DNA of 64,000 nucleotides from NCBI GenBank assembly GCA_963730065.1, contig CAVSQL010000015.1, forward strand, positions 35,696 to 99,695. The letters are read 5' to 3'. The notes beneath the pieces are model-generated. The model had not been told where the DNA came from and did no database searches. It saw only the letters and a program-made list of their open reading frames with translations. Origin of the DNA: UBA9676 sp963730065. Its GTDB lineage: Bacteria > Actinomycetota > Actinomycetes > Streptosporangiales > Streptosporangiaceae. Below, in pieces: positions 42,792 through 52,115 of this stretch; positions within the stretch are counted from its first letter, which is position 1; each line of letters opens with the position of its first letter. Position numbers and translations under genes: made by a program.

Positions 42792-45163
42792 TGTTCGCGG
42801 CGCCGGCGCTCGCGGTGGCGGGTGCGGTGGCCGTCGCGGTCCTCGCCCTGCCCGCCGCGGTCCCCGCCCTGCCCGCCGCTGCCACGGTCATGGTCGCGGT
42901 CGCGGTCACGGTCGCGGTCGCGGTCACGGTCGTGGTCGCGGTCGGCGGGGCGTCCCTCACCGTCCGCGGCCGCGGCCGCCGCCTCACGCTCGACGACCTC
43001 CACCGGAACCAGCGACAGCTTGCCGCGGTCGTCCACCTCGCGGATCTCCACCTGGATCTTGTCGCCGACCTTGACCACGTCGTCGATGTTCTCGATCCGG
43101 GCACCACCGTGCAGCTTGCGGATCTGGGTGATGTGCAGCAGGCCGTCCTTGCCGGGCAGGAGCGAGACGAACGCGCCGAACGTCGTCGTCTTCACGACCG
43201 TGCCGAGGAACCGCTCCCCGACCTCTGGGATGTGTGGGTTGGCGATCGCGTTGATCGTGGCCCGGGCCGCCTCGGCCGAGGGCCCGTCGGTGGCGCCGAT
43301 GTAGATGGTGCCGTCGTCCTCGATGGTGATCTCGGCGCCGGTGTCCTCCTGGATGGAGTTGATCATCTTGCCCTTGGGGCCGATCACCTCACCGATCTTG
43401 TCTACCGGCACCTTGATGGTGATGATCCGCGGCGCGTAGGGGCTCATCTCGGCCGGGGCGTCGATCGCCTCGCGCATCACGCCCAGGATGGTGAGCCGGG
43501 CGGCCCGCGCCTGCTTGAGGGCGGCGGCGAGCACTGAGGCGGGGATGCCGTCCAGCTTGGTGTCCAGCTGGAGCGCGGTGATCACGTCGGTGGTGCCGGC
43601 CACCTTGAAGTCCATGTCACCGAACGCGTCCTCAGCGCCGAGGATGTCGGTGAGGGTGACGTACTGCCCGCCCTCACTGATCAGCCCCATGGCGATGCCC
43701 GCCACCATGTCCTTGAGCGGCACCCCGGCGTCCAGCAGGGACATGGTGGAGGCGCAGACCGAGCCCATGGAGGTGGAGCCGTTGGACCCGATCGCCTCCG
43801 ACACCTGCCGGATGGCGTAGGGGAACTCCTCCCGGGGCGGGAGCACCGGGAGCAGCGCCCGCTCGGCGAGCGCGCCGTGGCCGATCTCGCGCCGCTTCGG
43901 CGAGCCGACCCGGCCGGTCTCCCCGGTGGAGTACGGCGGCATGTTGTAGTTGTGCATGTACCGCTTGGTGCGGTCCGGGTTGAGCGTGTCGATCATCTGC
44001 TCCATCCGGAGCATGTTCAGCGTGGTGACCCCGAGGATCTGGGTCTCGCCGCGCTCGAACAGCGCCGATCCGTGCACCCGCGGGAGCACATGTGCCTCCG
44101 CTGACAGCTGGCGGATGTCGGCCAGGCCGCGGCCGTCGATGCGCACCCCCTCGCTGACAATCCGCTCCCGCACCAGCTTCTTGGTCAGCGCGCGGTAGGC
44201 GCCGCTGATCTCCTTCTCGCGCCCCTCGAACTGCTGCGCGAGCTTCTCGGCGGCCAGGGCCTTGACCCGGTCGGTCTCGGCCTCCCGGTCCTGCTTGCTG
44301 GCAATGGTCAGTGCCTGGCCGAGCTCGTCGCTGACCGCGGCGGCCAGGGCGTCGTACACGTCCTGGCCGTAGTCGGCGAAGATCGGGTAGTCAGCGGTTT
44401 CCTTCGCGGCCTGCGCCGCGACACGCTGCTGCGCCTCGCAGAGCACCTTGATGAACGGCTTGGCCGCCTCCAGCCCTTCGGCCACCGTCTCCTCGGTCGG
44501 CCCGACCGCGCCGCTGCCGGTGTCGGCCAGCAGGGCGAGGGTGCGCGGGGTGGACTCCGCTTCCACCATCATGATCGCGACGTCGCCGTCGTCGAGCACG
44601 CGGCCCGCGACCACCATGTCGAAGGTGGCGTCCTCGAGCTGGGAGTGGGTCGGGAACGCCACCCACTGGCCTTTGATAAGGGCAACCCGGACGCCGCCGA
44701 TCGGGCCGGAGAACGGCAGGCCCGCGAGCTGGGTGGACAGCGAGGCGGCGTTGATCGCCACCACGTCGTACAGGTGCTCCGGGTGGAGCGCCATGATCGT
44801 CTCGACGATCTGGATCTCGTTGCGCAGGCCCTTCACGAACGAGGGGCGCAGCGGCCGGTCGATGAGCCGGCAGGTCAGGATGGCGTCCTCGGACGGGCGG
44901 CCCTCCCGGCGGAAGAAGGAGCCCGGTATGCGGCCCGCCGCATACATCCGCTCCTCGACGTCCACGGTCAGCGGGAAGAAGTCGAGCCCTTCCTTGGGCT
45001 GCTTGGACGCGGTGGTGGCCGACAGCACCATGGTCTCGTCGTCGAGATAGACGACCGCGGAGCCGTTGGCCAGGCGGGCCAGGCGGCCCGTTTCGAATCT
45101 GATCGTGTGAGTGCCGAACAAGCCGTTATCGATGAACGCGTCGGCGGTGTGCACACCCTGCAC
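42788..45163 (-). CDS. pnp: Polyribonucleotide nucleotidyltransferase
   Basis: 791 residues with two RNase PH domains (for example RRIDGRGLADIRQLSAE and GSNGSTSMGSVCASTMSLLDAGVPL), a KH domain (IKVPVDKIGEVIGPKGKMINSIQEDTGA) and an S1 domain (GTVVKTTTFGAFVSLLPGKDGLLHI). It phosphorolytically degrades mRNA and, in actinomycetes, can make 3' tails. The C-terminal ~65 residues are an unusual Arg/Asp/His/Gly tail (RDRDRDRD type) encoded by hexamer repeats. The spacer of 216 bases to rpsO holds no gene; rpsO-pnp order is standard. Confidence 0.96.
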   Translation of the reverse strand: MQGVHTADAFIDNGLFGTHTIRFETGRLARLANGSAVVYLDDETMVLSATTASKQPKEGLDFFPLTVDVEERMYAAGRIPGSFFRREGRPSEDAILTCRLIDRPLRPSFVKGLRNEIQIVETIMALHPEHLYDVVAINAASLSTQLAGLPFSGPIGGVRVALIKGQWVAFPTHSQLEDATFDMVVAGRVLDDGDVAIMMVEAESTPRTLALLADTGSGAVGPTEETVAEGLEAAKPFIKVLCEAQQRVAAQAAKETADYPIFADYGQDVYDALAAAVSDELGQALTIASKQDREAETDRVKALAAEKLAQQFEGREKEISGAYRALTKKLVRERIVSEGVRIDGRGLADIRQLSAEAHVLPRVHGSALFERGETQILGVTTLNMLRMEQMIDTLNPDRTKRYMHNYNMPPYSTGETGRVGSPKRREIGHGALAERALLPVLPPREEFPYAIRQVSEAIGSNGSTSMGSVCASTMSLLDAGVPLKDMVAGIAMGLISEGGQYVTLTDILGAEDAFGDMDFKVAGTTDVITALQLDTKLDGIPASVLAAALKQARAARLTILGVMREAIDAPAEMSPYAPRIITIKVPVDKIGEVIGPKGKMINSIQEDTGAEITIEDDGTIYIGATDGPSAEAARATINAIANPHIPEVGERFLGTVVKTTTFGAFVSLLPGKDGLLHITQIRKLHGGARIENIDDVVKVGDKIQVEIREVDDRGKLSLVPVEVVEREAAAAAADGEGRPADRDHDRDRDRDRDRDRDHDRGSGGQGGDRGGQGEDRDGHRTRHRERRRREQ
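42885..42944. repeat. Hexamer repeat encoding the Arg-Asp tail of PNPase
   Basis: Ten consecutive 6-bp units of the form CGGTCG (variants CGGTCA, TGGTCG) read on the minus strand as Arg-Asp or His-Asp dipeptides. The array lies about 35 codons from the pnp stop and is in frame. Confidence 0.85.
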
Positions 45164-45379
45164 GGGTGAGACCTCCTTGTGTGAGGTCCCGCGCCCGCCC
45201 CTCGCGGGTGACGCGCCGGCGTCTGGCCGGGCTGGCTGCCGGCCGGTCTTCGATCGAAGTCCTCGGCCCGGGTGGAAGACCCTGACCCGAGAACCACTAC
45301 CGAGGACCGGCCCTGGTGCCCTGTGCGCCCCCGGGCCGGAGCCGCGGGACGTTTGTACGTCAATGCTTGTTGTAAGAAC

Positions 45380-45649
45380 CTACCTGCGCAGGCCCAGCTT
45401 CCCGATGAGCGCGCGGTAGCGCTCGATGTCTGTGCGGGCCAGGTACTGCAGCAGCCGGCGGCGGCGGCCGACCAGTAGCAGCAGCCCACGGCGGCTGTGG
45501 TGGTCGTGCTTGTGCACCTTGAGGTGCTCGGTCAAGTCGTTGATCCGCCGGGTCAGCAGCGCGACTTGGACTTCCGGCGAGCCGGTGTCACCCTCACTGG
45601 TCGCGTGCCCGGCGATGATCTCCTTCTTCACGGCTGTTTCCAGCGGCAC
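45380..45649 (-). CDS. rpsO: 30S ribosomal protein S15
   Basis: 89 residues, full length for S15. The family sequence is unmistakable: EIIAGHATSEGDTGSPEVQVALLTRRI followed by HLKVHKHDHHSRRGLLLLVGRRRRLLQYL. S15 binds 16S rRNA early in 30S assembly. It precedes pnp, as in nearly all bacteria, and follows ribF after 221 bases, a gap that should contain its own promoter. Confidence 0.98.
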   Translation of the reverse strand: MPLETAVKKEIIAGHATSEGDTGSPEVQVALLTRRINDLTEHLKVHKHDHHSRRGLLLLVGRRRRLLQYLARTDIERYRALIGKLGLRR

Positions 45650-45870
45650 GTGGCATTCCTATCTTTTGTGTCTGATCACGGGTGCCTGTACGGATCATGG
45701 GACCCGCCCAGGCCAGGGACTTACAGTGACAGTAGCTGCCCAGGGCCCCTCGGCCAGCCGCTTGAGGGTGCAGCTAACCGGGCCGGCGACGCCGACCGAT
45801 CATTCACGGTATCACGGCTGCGGCACGGATCTGGCCGCGGCCAGGCGCGCCAGGGCCCCGCGGGATCCCA

Positions 45871-46836
45871 TCACCCGGCCTCGCTCACGGTGATGGCCCG
45901 CGCCCGGTCAACGTCGTGCCGCATCTGCTCGGCAAGCTCGCCGGCGGAACTGAACCGCTCCATGCCGCGCAGCCGGGCCGCGAAATCGACCCCCACGTGC
46001 ACTCCGTACAGCTCAAGATCGTCCCGGTCGAGCGCGTAGGCCTCCACCACCCGCTCCCGCCCGTCGAAGGTCGGGTTGGTGCCCACCGAGATCGCCGCTG
46101 GCCAGCGTGCCTCCTCGTACTCCTGGCCCTCCTGCTCACCCAGGACGGACAGCCACCCGGCGTAGACTCCGTCGGCCGGGATCGCGGTGTGCGGGAACGT
46201 CTCCAGGTTGGCGGTGGGGAACCCGAGAGCCTTCCCGCGCCGGTGCCCGGCGACGACGACGCCCTCCACCCGGTGCATGCGCCCGAGGTCGGCCGCCGCG
46301 CCCGTCACGTCGCCGTCGGCCAGCTTCTGCCGGATGAGGCTGGAGGAAATCTTGACCCCGCCGCCGGCCAGCAGTGGCACGGCCTCGGCGGTGAAGTCGT
46401 ACTTCTCCCCCAGCTCGGCCAGCAAGAGCACATCCCCGGCCGCGCGGTGCCCGAAGCGGAAGTTCTCCCCGACCACCACGAAGGCCGTATGCAGCCGGTC
46501 AACCAGCACCGAGCGGACGAACTCCTCCGGGCCCAGCTGCGAGAACTCCAGGGTGAAGGGCAGCATGCAGACCACGTCGGCGCCCAGCTCGGCCAGCAGC
46601 TCCGCCCGCCGGGAGGCGGTGCACAGGAACGTCGGGTGCGAGCCGGGCCGGATCACCTCCGCCGGGTGAGGGTCGAACGTGATCACCACCATGGGCTGCT
46701 CGAGCCCGCGGGCGGCCTCCACGGCGCGGCTGATGATGTGCTGGTGGCCCCGGTGCACGCCGTCGAAGACGCCGATAGTCACGACGGACCGGCCCCAGTC
46801 CGCGGGCACGTCCGCCAGGCCCTGCCACCGGTACAC
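45871..46836 (-). CDS. ribF: Bifunctional riboflavin kinase/FAD synthetase
   Basis: 321 residues. The N-terminal adenylyltransferase domain has the nucleotidyl-transfer motif GVFDGVHRGHQHII at ~22-35 and the SSSLIRQKLADGDV segment. The C-terminal flavokinase domain has GHRRGKALGFPTANLE and AAISVGTNPTFDGRERVVEAY. It converts riboflavin to FMN and FAD. It lies between truB and rpsO in the conserved rimP-to-rpsO block. Intact. Confidence 0.96.
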   Translation of the reverse strand: MYRWQGLADVPADWGRSVVTIGVFDGVHRGHQHIISRAVEAARGLEQPMVVITFDPHPAEVIRPGSHPTFLCTASRRAELLAELGADVVCMLPFTLEFSQLGPEEFVRSVLVDRLHTAFVVVGENFRFGHRAAGDVLLLAELGEKYDFTAEAVPLLAGGGVKISSSLIRQKLADGDVTGAAADLGRMHRVEGVVVAGHRRGKALGFPTANLETFPHTAIPADGVYAGWLSVLGEQEGQEYEEARWPAAISVGTNPTFDGRERVVEAYALDRDDLELYGVHVGVDFAARLRGMERFSSAGELAEQMRHDVDRARAITVSEAG

Positions 46837-46958
46837 CGCATCTCCCCTCGTTCCGTACGCCAGGCGGTGCCCGCGGCCCCGCTCAGCGTTCTCCCGTCAC
46901 CCAAGCCTGCCATGCCATGCGGCTGGGTGGCTCGCCCCCGCCGCTGGCGGGCGCGGTC

Positions 46959-47840
46959 TCAGGGCACGAACACGGCCAGCGGCCGGGCCCGCCCGGCCCG
47001 CTCCTCGACCAGCGCGACCAGGGTGCCATCGGGTGCCAGCGCGGCCACCGGGCCGACGGCGCCCGCCGCGTTCAGGCTGGCACCGTGCGACAGGGACTGC
47101 GCCTCGGCCTCCGTCAGCGGCCGGACCGGGAAGGCGGCCACCGCCGCCTCCGCCAGCGGGATGACCTGGAACCCCGCAGCGAGCTCGGCCAGCCCGCGGG
47201 CGTCGCTCAGGCGGTAGGTCCCGACCCGGGTGCGGCGGAGCATGGTGAGATGCCCGCCCACCCCGAGCGACTCCCCCAGATCGCGGGCGAGCGCGCGGAC
47301 GTAGGTCCCGCTGGAACAGCGCACCGCCGCGGTCACGTCCAGCAGCGCGCCGTCCGGCCCGGCCGGCCGCGGATCGGTGATGGTGAACTCGTCCACCGTC
47401 ACCGACCGGGCCTCCAGCACCGGCGCCGCCCCCTCGCGGGCCAGCTGATAGGCGCGCCTGCCGCCCACCTTGATGGCGCTGACCGCCGGCGGGACCTGCT
47501 GGATCTCGCCGGTGAGCGCCGCCGCCGCCGCGCGCACCTGGGCCACTGCCAGCTCACCAGCGGGCGCGGCCGACACTACCGTGCCCTCGGCGTCGCCGGT
47601 GTCGGTGGCCTGGCCGAGCCGGATCGTGGCCAGGTACTCCTTCTCGGTGAGCGCCAGGTGACCGAGCAGGCGGGTGGCCTTCTCCACCCCGACCACCAGC
47701 ACCCCGGTCGCCATGGGATCGAGCGTCCCGGCGTGGCCCACCCGGCGGGTCCCGGCCAGGCGGCGGATCCGGGCCACCACGTCATGCGAGGTCAATCCCG
47801 AGGGCTTGTCGACGATGACCAGCCCGCTGGCCGCCGTCAC
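46959..47840 (-). CDS. truB: tRNA pseudouridine-55 synthase
   Basis: 293 residues with the TruB catalytic motif VGHAGTLDPMATGVLVV (catalytic Asp in TLDP, about residue 41), the N-terminal DKPSGLTSHDVV, LRLGQ-like ATIRLGQATDTGDAEG, and SSGTYVRALARDLG. The C-terminus has a TruB-II-like domain typical of actinobacteria. It makes pseudouridine at position 55 in the T loop. The start overlaps the rbfA stop by 4 bases. Confidence 0.96.
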   Translation of the reverse strand: MTAASGLVIVDKPSGLTSHDVVARIRRLAGTRRVGHAGTLDPMATGVLVVGVEKATRLLGHLALTEKEYLATIRLGQATDTGDAEGTVVSAAPAGELAVAQVRAAAAALTGEIQQVPPAVSAIKVGGRRAYQLAREGAAPVLEARSVTVDEFTITDPRPAGPDGALLDVTAAVRCSSGTYVRALARDLGESLGVGGHLTMLRRTRVGTYRLSDARGLAELAAGFQVIPLAEAAVAAFPVRPLTEAEAQSLSHGASLNAAGAVGPVAALAPDGTLVALVEERAGRARPLAVFVP

Positions 47841-48340
47841 CGGCCCAGGCCACCCGCCGGGCCAGCCGGGTCGGCCGGCTCACCGGCCGGGCTGGGCTCC
47901 TCCTCGCCGTCGTCGCCGTCGGTGCCCGGCGCCGGGCGGTAGGGATTGGGGTCACCGGCCGGCTGGGCGCCTTCCCGCGCGGCGGCCAGCGCGGCGTCCG
48001 CCGCCCGGGCGCGCGCCACCAGATCCTCCATGCGCTGCGCGCCCTCGGGCAGCGTGTCACGCACGAACGCCAGCGAGGGGGTATGCCGCAGCCCCGTCTG
48101 GCGGCCCACCTCGGACCGGATCAGCCCGGTGGCGCTGGCGAGCGCCGCGGCGGTGCCCGCCTCGTCCTCCAGCGTCCCGTAAACGGTGTAGTAGACGGTC
48201 GCCTCCCGCAGGTCATTGGTGATCCGCGCCTCGGTGACCGTCACGAAACCGAGCCGCGGGTCCTTGACCCGCCGCTCCAGCATCTCGGCCACGATCCGGG
48301 CGATCCGGTCGGCCAGCTTGCGCGCCCGAGCCTCGTCCAT
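47837..48340 (-). CDS. rbfA: Ribosome-binding factor A
   Basis: 167 residues from ATG 48340, behind GAGGAGTGAGACAGGC; the longer frame extends into the preceding gene. The KH-like domain is clear (ARKLADRIARIVAEMLERRVKDPRLGFVTVTEARITNDL and LRHTPSLAFVRD). RbfA assists 16S rRNA 5'-end maturation. The last ~55 residues are an acidic Pro/Gly/Asp-rich tail beyond the domain. The stop overlaps truB by 4 bases; 7 bases separate it from the DUF503 gene. Confidence 0.94.
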   Translation of the reverse strand: MDEARARKLADRIARIVAEMLERRVKDPRLGFVTVTEARITNDLREATVYYTVYGTLEDEAGTAAALASATGLIRSEVGRQTGLRHTPSLAFVRDTLPEGAQRMEDLVARARAADAALAAAREGAQPAGDPNPYRPAPGTDGDDGEEEPSPAGEPADPAGPAGGLGR

Positions 48341-48347
48341 GCCTGTC

Positions 48348-48644
48348 TCACTCCTCCTCGCTGACCAGCCGGTGCCGCGCCGACAGCAGCGCGATCTCGG
48401 GCCGGGCGGCGACCAGGCGCTCACACGCCTGCAGCACCTCGGTGGCGTGCGCGGCCGTCGAGGACACCACCGCGATCCCGATCTCCGTCCGGCGGTAACG
48501 GTCCGCCCGGCCGGTCTCGGCCACCGCCACGCCAGGCTGCCGCCGGCGCACCTCGGCGATGATCGAGGCGACCGCCGAACGCTTGTGCTTCAGCGACCGC
48601 ACGTCACCGAGCAGGACGTCCAGCGTCAGCGCGCCCACGTACAC
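48348..48644 (-). CDS. DUF503 (YlxP-like) protein
   Basis: 98 residues, matching the DUF503 family over its full length: MYVGALTLDVLLGDVRSLKHKRSAVASIIAEVRRR at the start and the TEIGIAVVSSTAAHATEVL core. It is found between infB and rbfA in Gram-positive bacteria and thought to act in ribosome biogenesis, with no proven activity. It lies 30 bases after infB. Confidence 0.93.
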   Translation of the reverse strand: MYVGALTLDVLLGDVRSLKHKRSAVASIIAEVRRRQPGVAVAETGRADRYRRTEIGIAVVSSTAAHATEVLQACERLVAARPEIALLSARHRLVSEEE

Positions 48645-48674
48645 CGCGGCCAGCCCGGGCCGTCATCCGCCTGG

Positions 48675-51611
48675 TCAGTCCCGCGGCTTCTCCCGCATCT
48701 CGTAGGTCTCGATCACGTCCTCGACCTTGATGTCGCTGTAACCGACGCCGATGCCGCACTCGTAACCCTCGCGGACCTCGGTCACGTCGTCCTTGAACCG
48801 GCGCAGCGAGTCCACGGTCAGGTTCTCCGACACCACGACACTGTCGCGGACCAGGCGTGCCTTGCTGCCGCGGGTGATGGTGCCAGAACGGACGATGCAG
48901 CCGGCCACGTTGCCGATGCGCGGCACCCGGAAGACCTCGCGGATCTCCGCCGTGCCGAGCTGGGCCTCCTCGAACTCGGGCTTGAGCATGCCCTTGAGCG
49001 CTGCCTCGATCTCCTCGATCGCCTGGTAGATGACCGAGTAGTAGCGGATGTCGACGCCTTCGCGCTGGGCCAGCTCGCCGGCCCGGCCTGGCCGGACGTT
49101 GAAGCCGACGACCACCGCGTCCGACGCGATGGCCAGGTTGACATCGTCCTGGGTGATCGCGCCGACGCCGCGGCCGATGACCCGCAGGACCACATCCTCG
49201 CCCACATCGATCTTGAGCAGCGCGTCCTCCAGGGCCTCGACCGACCCGGACACGTCACCCTTGATGATGAGCAGCAGTTCCTCACGCTCGCCAGACTTCA
49301 GCGCGGACTCCAGATCCTCCAGCGTGACCCTCGGCCGGCGCTGGGCGAACAGGGCGCTGCGCTCACGGGCCTCCCGCCGCTCGGCGATCTGCCGGGCCAC
49401 CCGTTCGTCGGACACGACCAGGAAGTTGTCGCCCGCGCCGGGCACCGCGTTGAGCCCGAGCACCTGCACCGGGCGCGACGGCGGCGCGTCCGGGACCGGG
49501 GCGCCGTTCTCGTCCAGCAGCGCCCTGACCCGGCCGAACGCCTCACCACAGACGATCGAGTCCCCGACCTGCAGCGTGCCGCGCTGCACCAGCACGGTCG
49601 CCACCGGGCCGCGGCCCTTGTCCAGGTGCGCCTCGATCGCGACGCCCTGCGCGTCCTGGTCGGGGTTGGCCCGCAGGTCCAGTTCGGCATCGGCCGTCAA
49701 GACGATCGCTTCCAGCAGCCCGTCGATGCCCCGGCCTTCCTTGGCCGAGACGTCCACGAACAGCGTCGTGCCACCGAACTCCTCGGCCACCAGGCCGTAC
49801 TCGGTGAGCTGGGCACGCACCCGCGACGGGTCCGCCCCCTCTTTGTCGATCTTGTTGACCGCCACGACGATCGGCACCGACGCCGCCTGGGCGTGGTTGA
49901 GCGCCTCGGTGGTCTGCGGCTTGACGCCATCGTCCGCCGCCACCACCAGGACCACCAGGTCGGTGGTCTCGGCACCGCGGGCACGCATGGCGGTGAAGGC
50001 CTCGTGACCCGGGGTGTCGATGAAGGTGATCTTGCGCTCGGTCCCGTCCGCCGCGGTCGTGACCTGGTAGGCACCGATGTGCTGGGTGATGCCACCCGCC
50101 TCCCGGGCCACCATGTTGGTGTGCCTGATGGCGTCGAGCAGCTTGGTCTTGCCGTGGTCGACATGGCCCATGACCGTCACCACCGGCGGCCGCGCCTGCA
50201 GGTCGGCGTCCTCGCCCTCGTCCTCGCCGAACTCGATGTGGAAGGACTCCAGCAGCTCCCGGTCCTCCTCCTCGGGGGAAACGACCTGGACGTTGTAGTT
50301 GAGCTCGGCGCCGAGCAGCTGCAGGGTCTCGTCGTTCACCGACGCGGTGGCGGTCACCATCTCGCCGAGATGGAAGAGCACCTGGACGAGCGAGGCCGGG
50401 TTCACCCCGATCTTGTCGGCGAAGTCGCTCAGCGACGCGCCCCGGGACAGCCGGATGACCTGGCCGTTCCCGCGCGGGATCTGGACGCCGCCGATCGCGG
50501 GCGCCTGCATGTTGTCGAACTCCTGGCGCCGCTGCTTACGCGACTTGCGGCCACGCGAAGGCCGCCCACCGGGACGCCCGAACGCGCCCTGGGTGCCGCT
50601 GCGGCCGCGCCCGCCGCCGGGACGGCCACCACCGCCCCCACCGGGCCGGGGACCGCCGCCGGGACCGCCGCCGGGACCGCCACGCGGGCCGGCGCCACCC
50701 GCACCGCCGCCGGGACCGCCACGCGCTCCTCCGGGGCGGGGACCGGCGCCAGGACCGCCCCGGCCGGGGCCGCCGCCGGGGCCGCCACGACCGGAACCCG
50801 GGCGCGGCGGCATGCTGCTCGGGCTCGGCCGCGGGCCACCGGGCCGCGGGCCGCCGGGCCGCTGCATGTCAGCCGGGCTGGGACGGCCGGGCGCGGCGCC
50901 AGCGGGCCGCGGGCCACCCGGCCGGCCGGCCGCGGGCCCGCCGGGCCCCGCCGGGCCGGCCGGGCCCGGGCGGCGCGGGGCGAGGCCCATGCCGGTCGCG
51001 GTCGGGCTGTAAGGGTTGTTACCGGGCCGGGGGCCGGTGCGCGGCGCTGGCCGTGCGCCGGGCCGCGGCGCGCCCGGGCGCGGGGTGGCTGACGGCGGGC
51101 TGGCCGGTCCGGGCCGCGGGCCCGGGCGGGGCCCGGCCGGGTCCCGCTGGGCGGGCGGGGATGCCGGCGGCGCGTCAGAGAACGACGCCGGGACCGGCGG
51201 CGGGGTGGCGGCGGGAGCGCCCGGCTCCCGGGTGGGTACCTGGCCCCCCTGGCCCGGCGCAGGCGCGCCGGCCGGGCCGGCTGGGCCGGCCGGTGACGGG
51301 GCGGGCGGGACCGGCAGAGCCGGCGCCGCGGCGCCGCCGGCCGCCACCTGGTCGGCGAGCGCCTTCCGGCTGCCGTTCTGCTCCTCTGCCCCAGCGGGCA
51401 CGGCCGCCTGCGGGCGGGCCGCTGCCTTCTTGGCCGGTGCTTGTTTCGGCGCCTCCGCCGAGAACGCTTCCTTGAGCCTGCGCACCACCGGCGCCTCGAT
51501 CGTCGAGGACGCCGACCGCACGAACTCGCCCATTTCCTGGAGCTTGGCCATCACGGCCTTGCTCTCAACGCCGAACTCTTTCGCGAGCTCGTATACCCGG
51601 ACCTTCGCCAC
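48675..51611 (-). CDS. infB: Translation initiation factor IF-2
   Basis: 978 residues. The IF2-N domain (AKVRVYELAKEFGVESKAVMAKL) is followed by about 300 residues of Pro/Gly/Arg/Ala-rich low complexity with GGPRPG and GGGPGGG units, then a second IF2-N-like domain (RLSRGASLSDFADKIGVN). The GTPase domain starts near residue 475 (VMGHVDHGKTKLLDAI at G1, DTPGHEAFTAMRARG at G3, NKIDKEG at G4). Domains C1/C2 end with YECGIGVGYSDIKVEDVIETYE. It recruits initiator tRNA to the 30S subunit. The linker is long but of the kind usual in actinomycetes. Confidence 0.97.
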   Translation of the reverse strand: MAKVRVYELAKEFGVESKAVMAKLQEMGEFVRSASSTIEAPVVRRLKEAFSAEAPKQAPAKKAAARPQAAVPAGAEEQNGSRKALADQVAAGGAAAPALPVPPAPSPAGPAGPAGAPAPGQGGQVPTREPGAPAATPPPVPASFSDAPPASPPAQRDPAGPRPGPRPGPASPPSATPRPGAPRPGARPAPRTGPRPGNNPYSPTATGMGLAPRRPGPAGPAGPGGPAAGRPGGPRPAGAAPGRPSPADMQRPGGPRPGGPRPSPSSMPPRPGSGRGGPGGGPGRGGPGAGPRPGGARGGPGGGAGGAGPRGGPGGGPGGGPRPGGGGGGRPGGGRGRSGTQGAFGRPGGRPSRGRKSRKQRRQEFDNMQAPAIGGVQIPRGNGQVIRLSRGASLSDFADKIGVNPASLVQVLFHLGEMVTATASVNDETLQLLGAELNYNVQVVSPEEEDRELLESFHIEFGEDEGEDADLQARPPVVTVMGHVDHGKTKLLDAIRHTNMVAREAGGITQHIGAYQVTTAADGTERKITFIDTPGHEAFTAMRARGAETTDLVVLVVAADDGVKPQTTEALNHAQAASVPIVVAVNKIDKEGADPSRVRAQLTEYGLVAEEFGGTTLFVDVSAKEGRGIDGLLEAIVLTADAELDLRANPDQDAQGVAIEAHLDKGRGPVATVLVQRGTLQVGDSIVCGEAFGRVRALLDENGAPVPDAPPSRPVQVLGLNAVPGAGDNFLVVSDERVARQIAERREARERSALFAQRRPRVTLEDLESALKSGEREELLLIIKGDVSGSVEALEDALLKIDVGEDVVLRVIGRGVGAITQDDVNLAIASDAVVVGFNVRPGRAGELAQREGVDIRYYSVIYQAIEEIEAALKGMLKPEFEEAQLGTAEIREVFRVPRIGNVAGCIVRSGTITRGSKARLVRDSVVVSENLTVDSLRRFKDDVTEVREGYECGIGVGYSDIKVEDVIETYEMREKPRD

Positions 51612-51697
51612 TGCGCTCCCTTACCTGGTCCGGCTCATCCCGGACCCTTGTGGCGCCGGCCCGGGGCTATGCTCCGGCCGGCGTCAGACTGTGCTGT

Positions 51698-52102
51698 TCA
51701 TCGCCGCGTTCTCATCAGGCGCTCATCACGATCGGATCCTGCTTTCCCGGCAATGCCGTTCCTGTCGCTGCCCTCGCTGGCCGGGCTGGCCAACTCGGGC
51801 AAACCTGCCCCGGGCTCCCCGCACCGCTGCGCCAGATACTCCCCGAGCGCGCCGGTGACCACAGATCCCGGCAGGCGCAGCGCCCGGGCAAACGCCCGCC
51901 GCCGCCCCGCCTGCTCGAAGCATTTCTGGCTGAGATGCAGGTAAGCGCCCCGGCCAGGCAACCGCGCCTGGGGATCGGGGACAATCTCGCCGTCCCGGCC
52001 CACCACGCGCAGCAAATCGGACTTGGCCGCGCGGACCCTGCACCCGACGCACGTCCGGACCACAGGTACGGGCGGGGCCGGCCGCGGGGACCGTACAGCC
52101 AT
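51698..52102 (-). CDS. YlxR (DUF448) family protein
   Basis: 134 residues from ATG 52102; the longer frame overlaps nusA and is unlikely. The YlxR domain is recognised by PVVRTCVGCRVRAAKSDLLRVV, DPQARLPGRGAYLH and CFEQAGRRRAFARAL. YlxR is a small basic protein between nusA and infB, reported in some bacteria to act as a nucleoid or RNase P-associated regulator. The C-terminal ~40 residues diverge. It is 13 bases after nusA. Confidence 0.9.
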   Translation of the reverse strand: MAVRSPRPAPPVPVVRTCVGCRVRAAKSDLLRVVGRDGEIVPDPQARLPGRGAYLHLSQKCFEQAGRRRAFARALRLPGSVVTGALGEYLAQRCGEPGAGLPELASPASEGSDRNGIAGKAGSDRDERLMRTRR

Positions 52103-52115
52103 TCCGGACGTTAGC

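Noticed and set aside
42885..42944. CRISPR-like or structural repeat
   Set aside because: The hexamers have no spacers and are in frame inside pnp; they are coding repeats.
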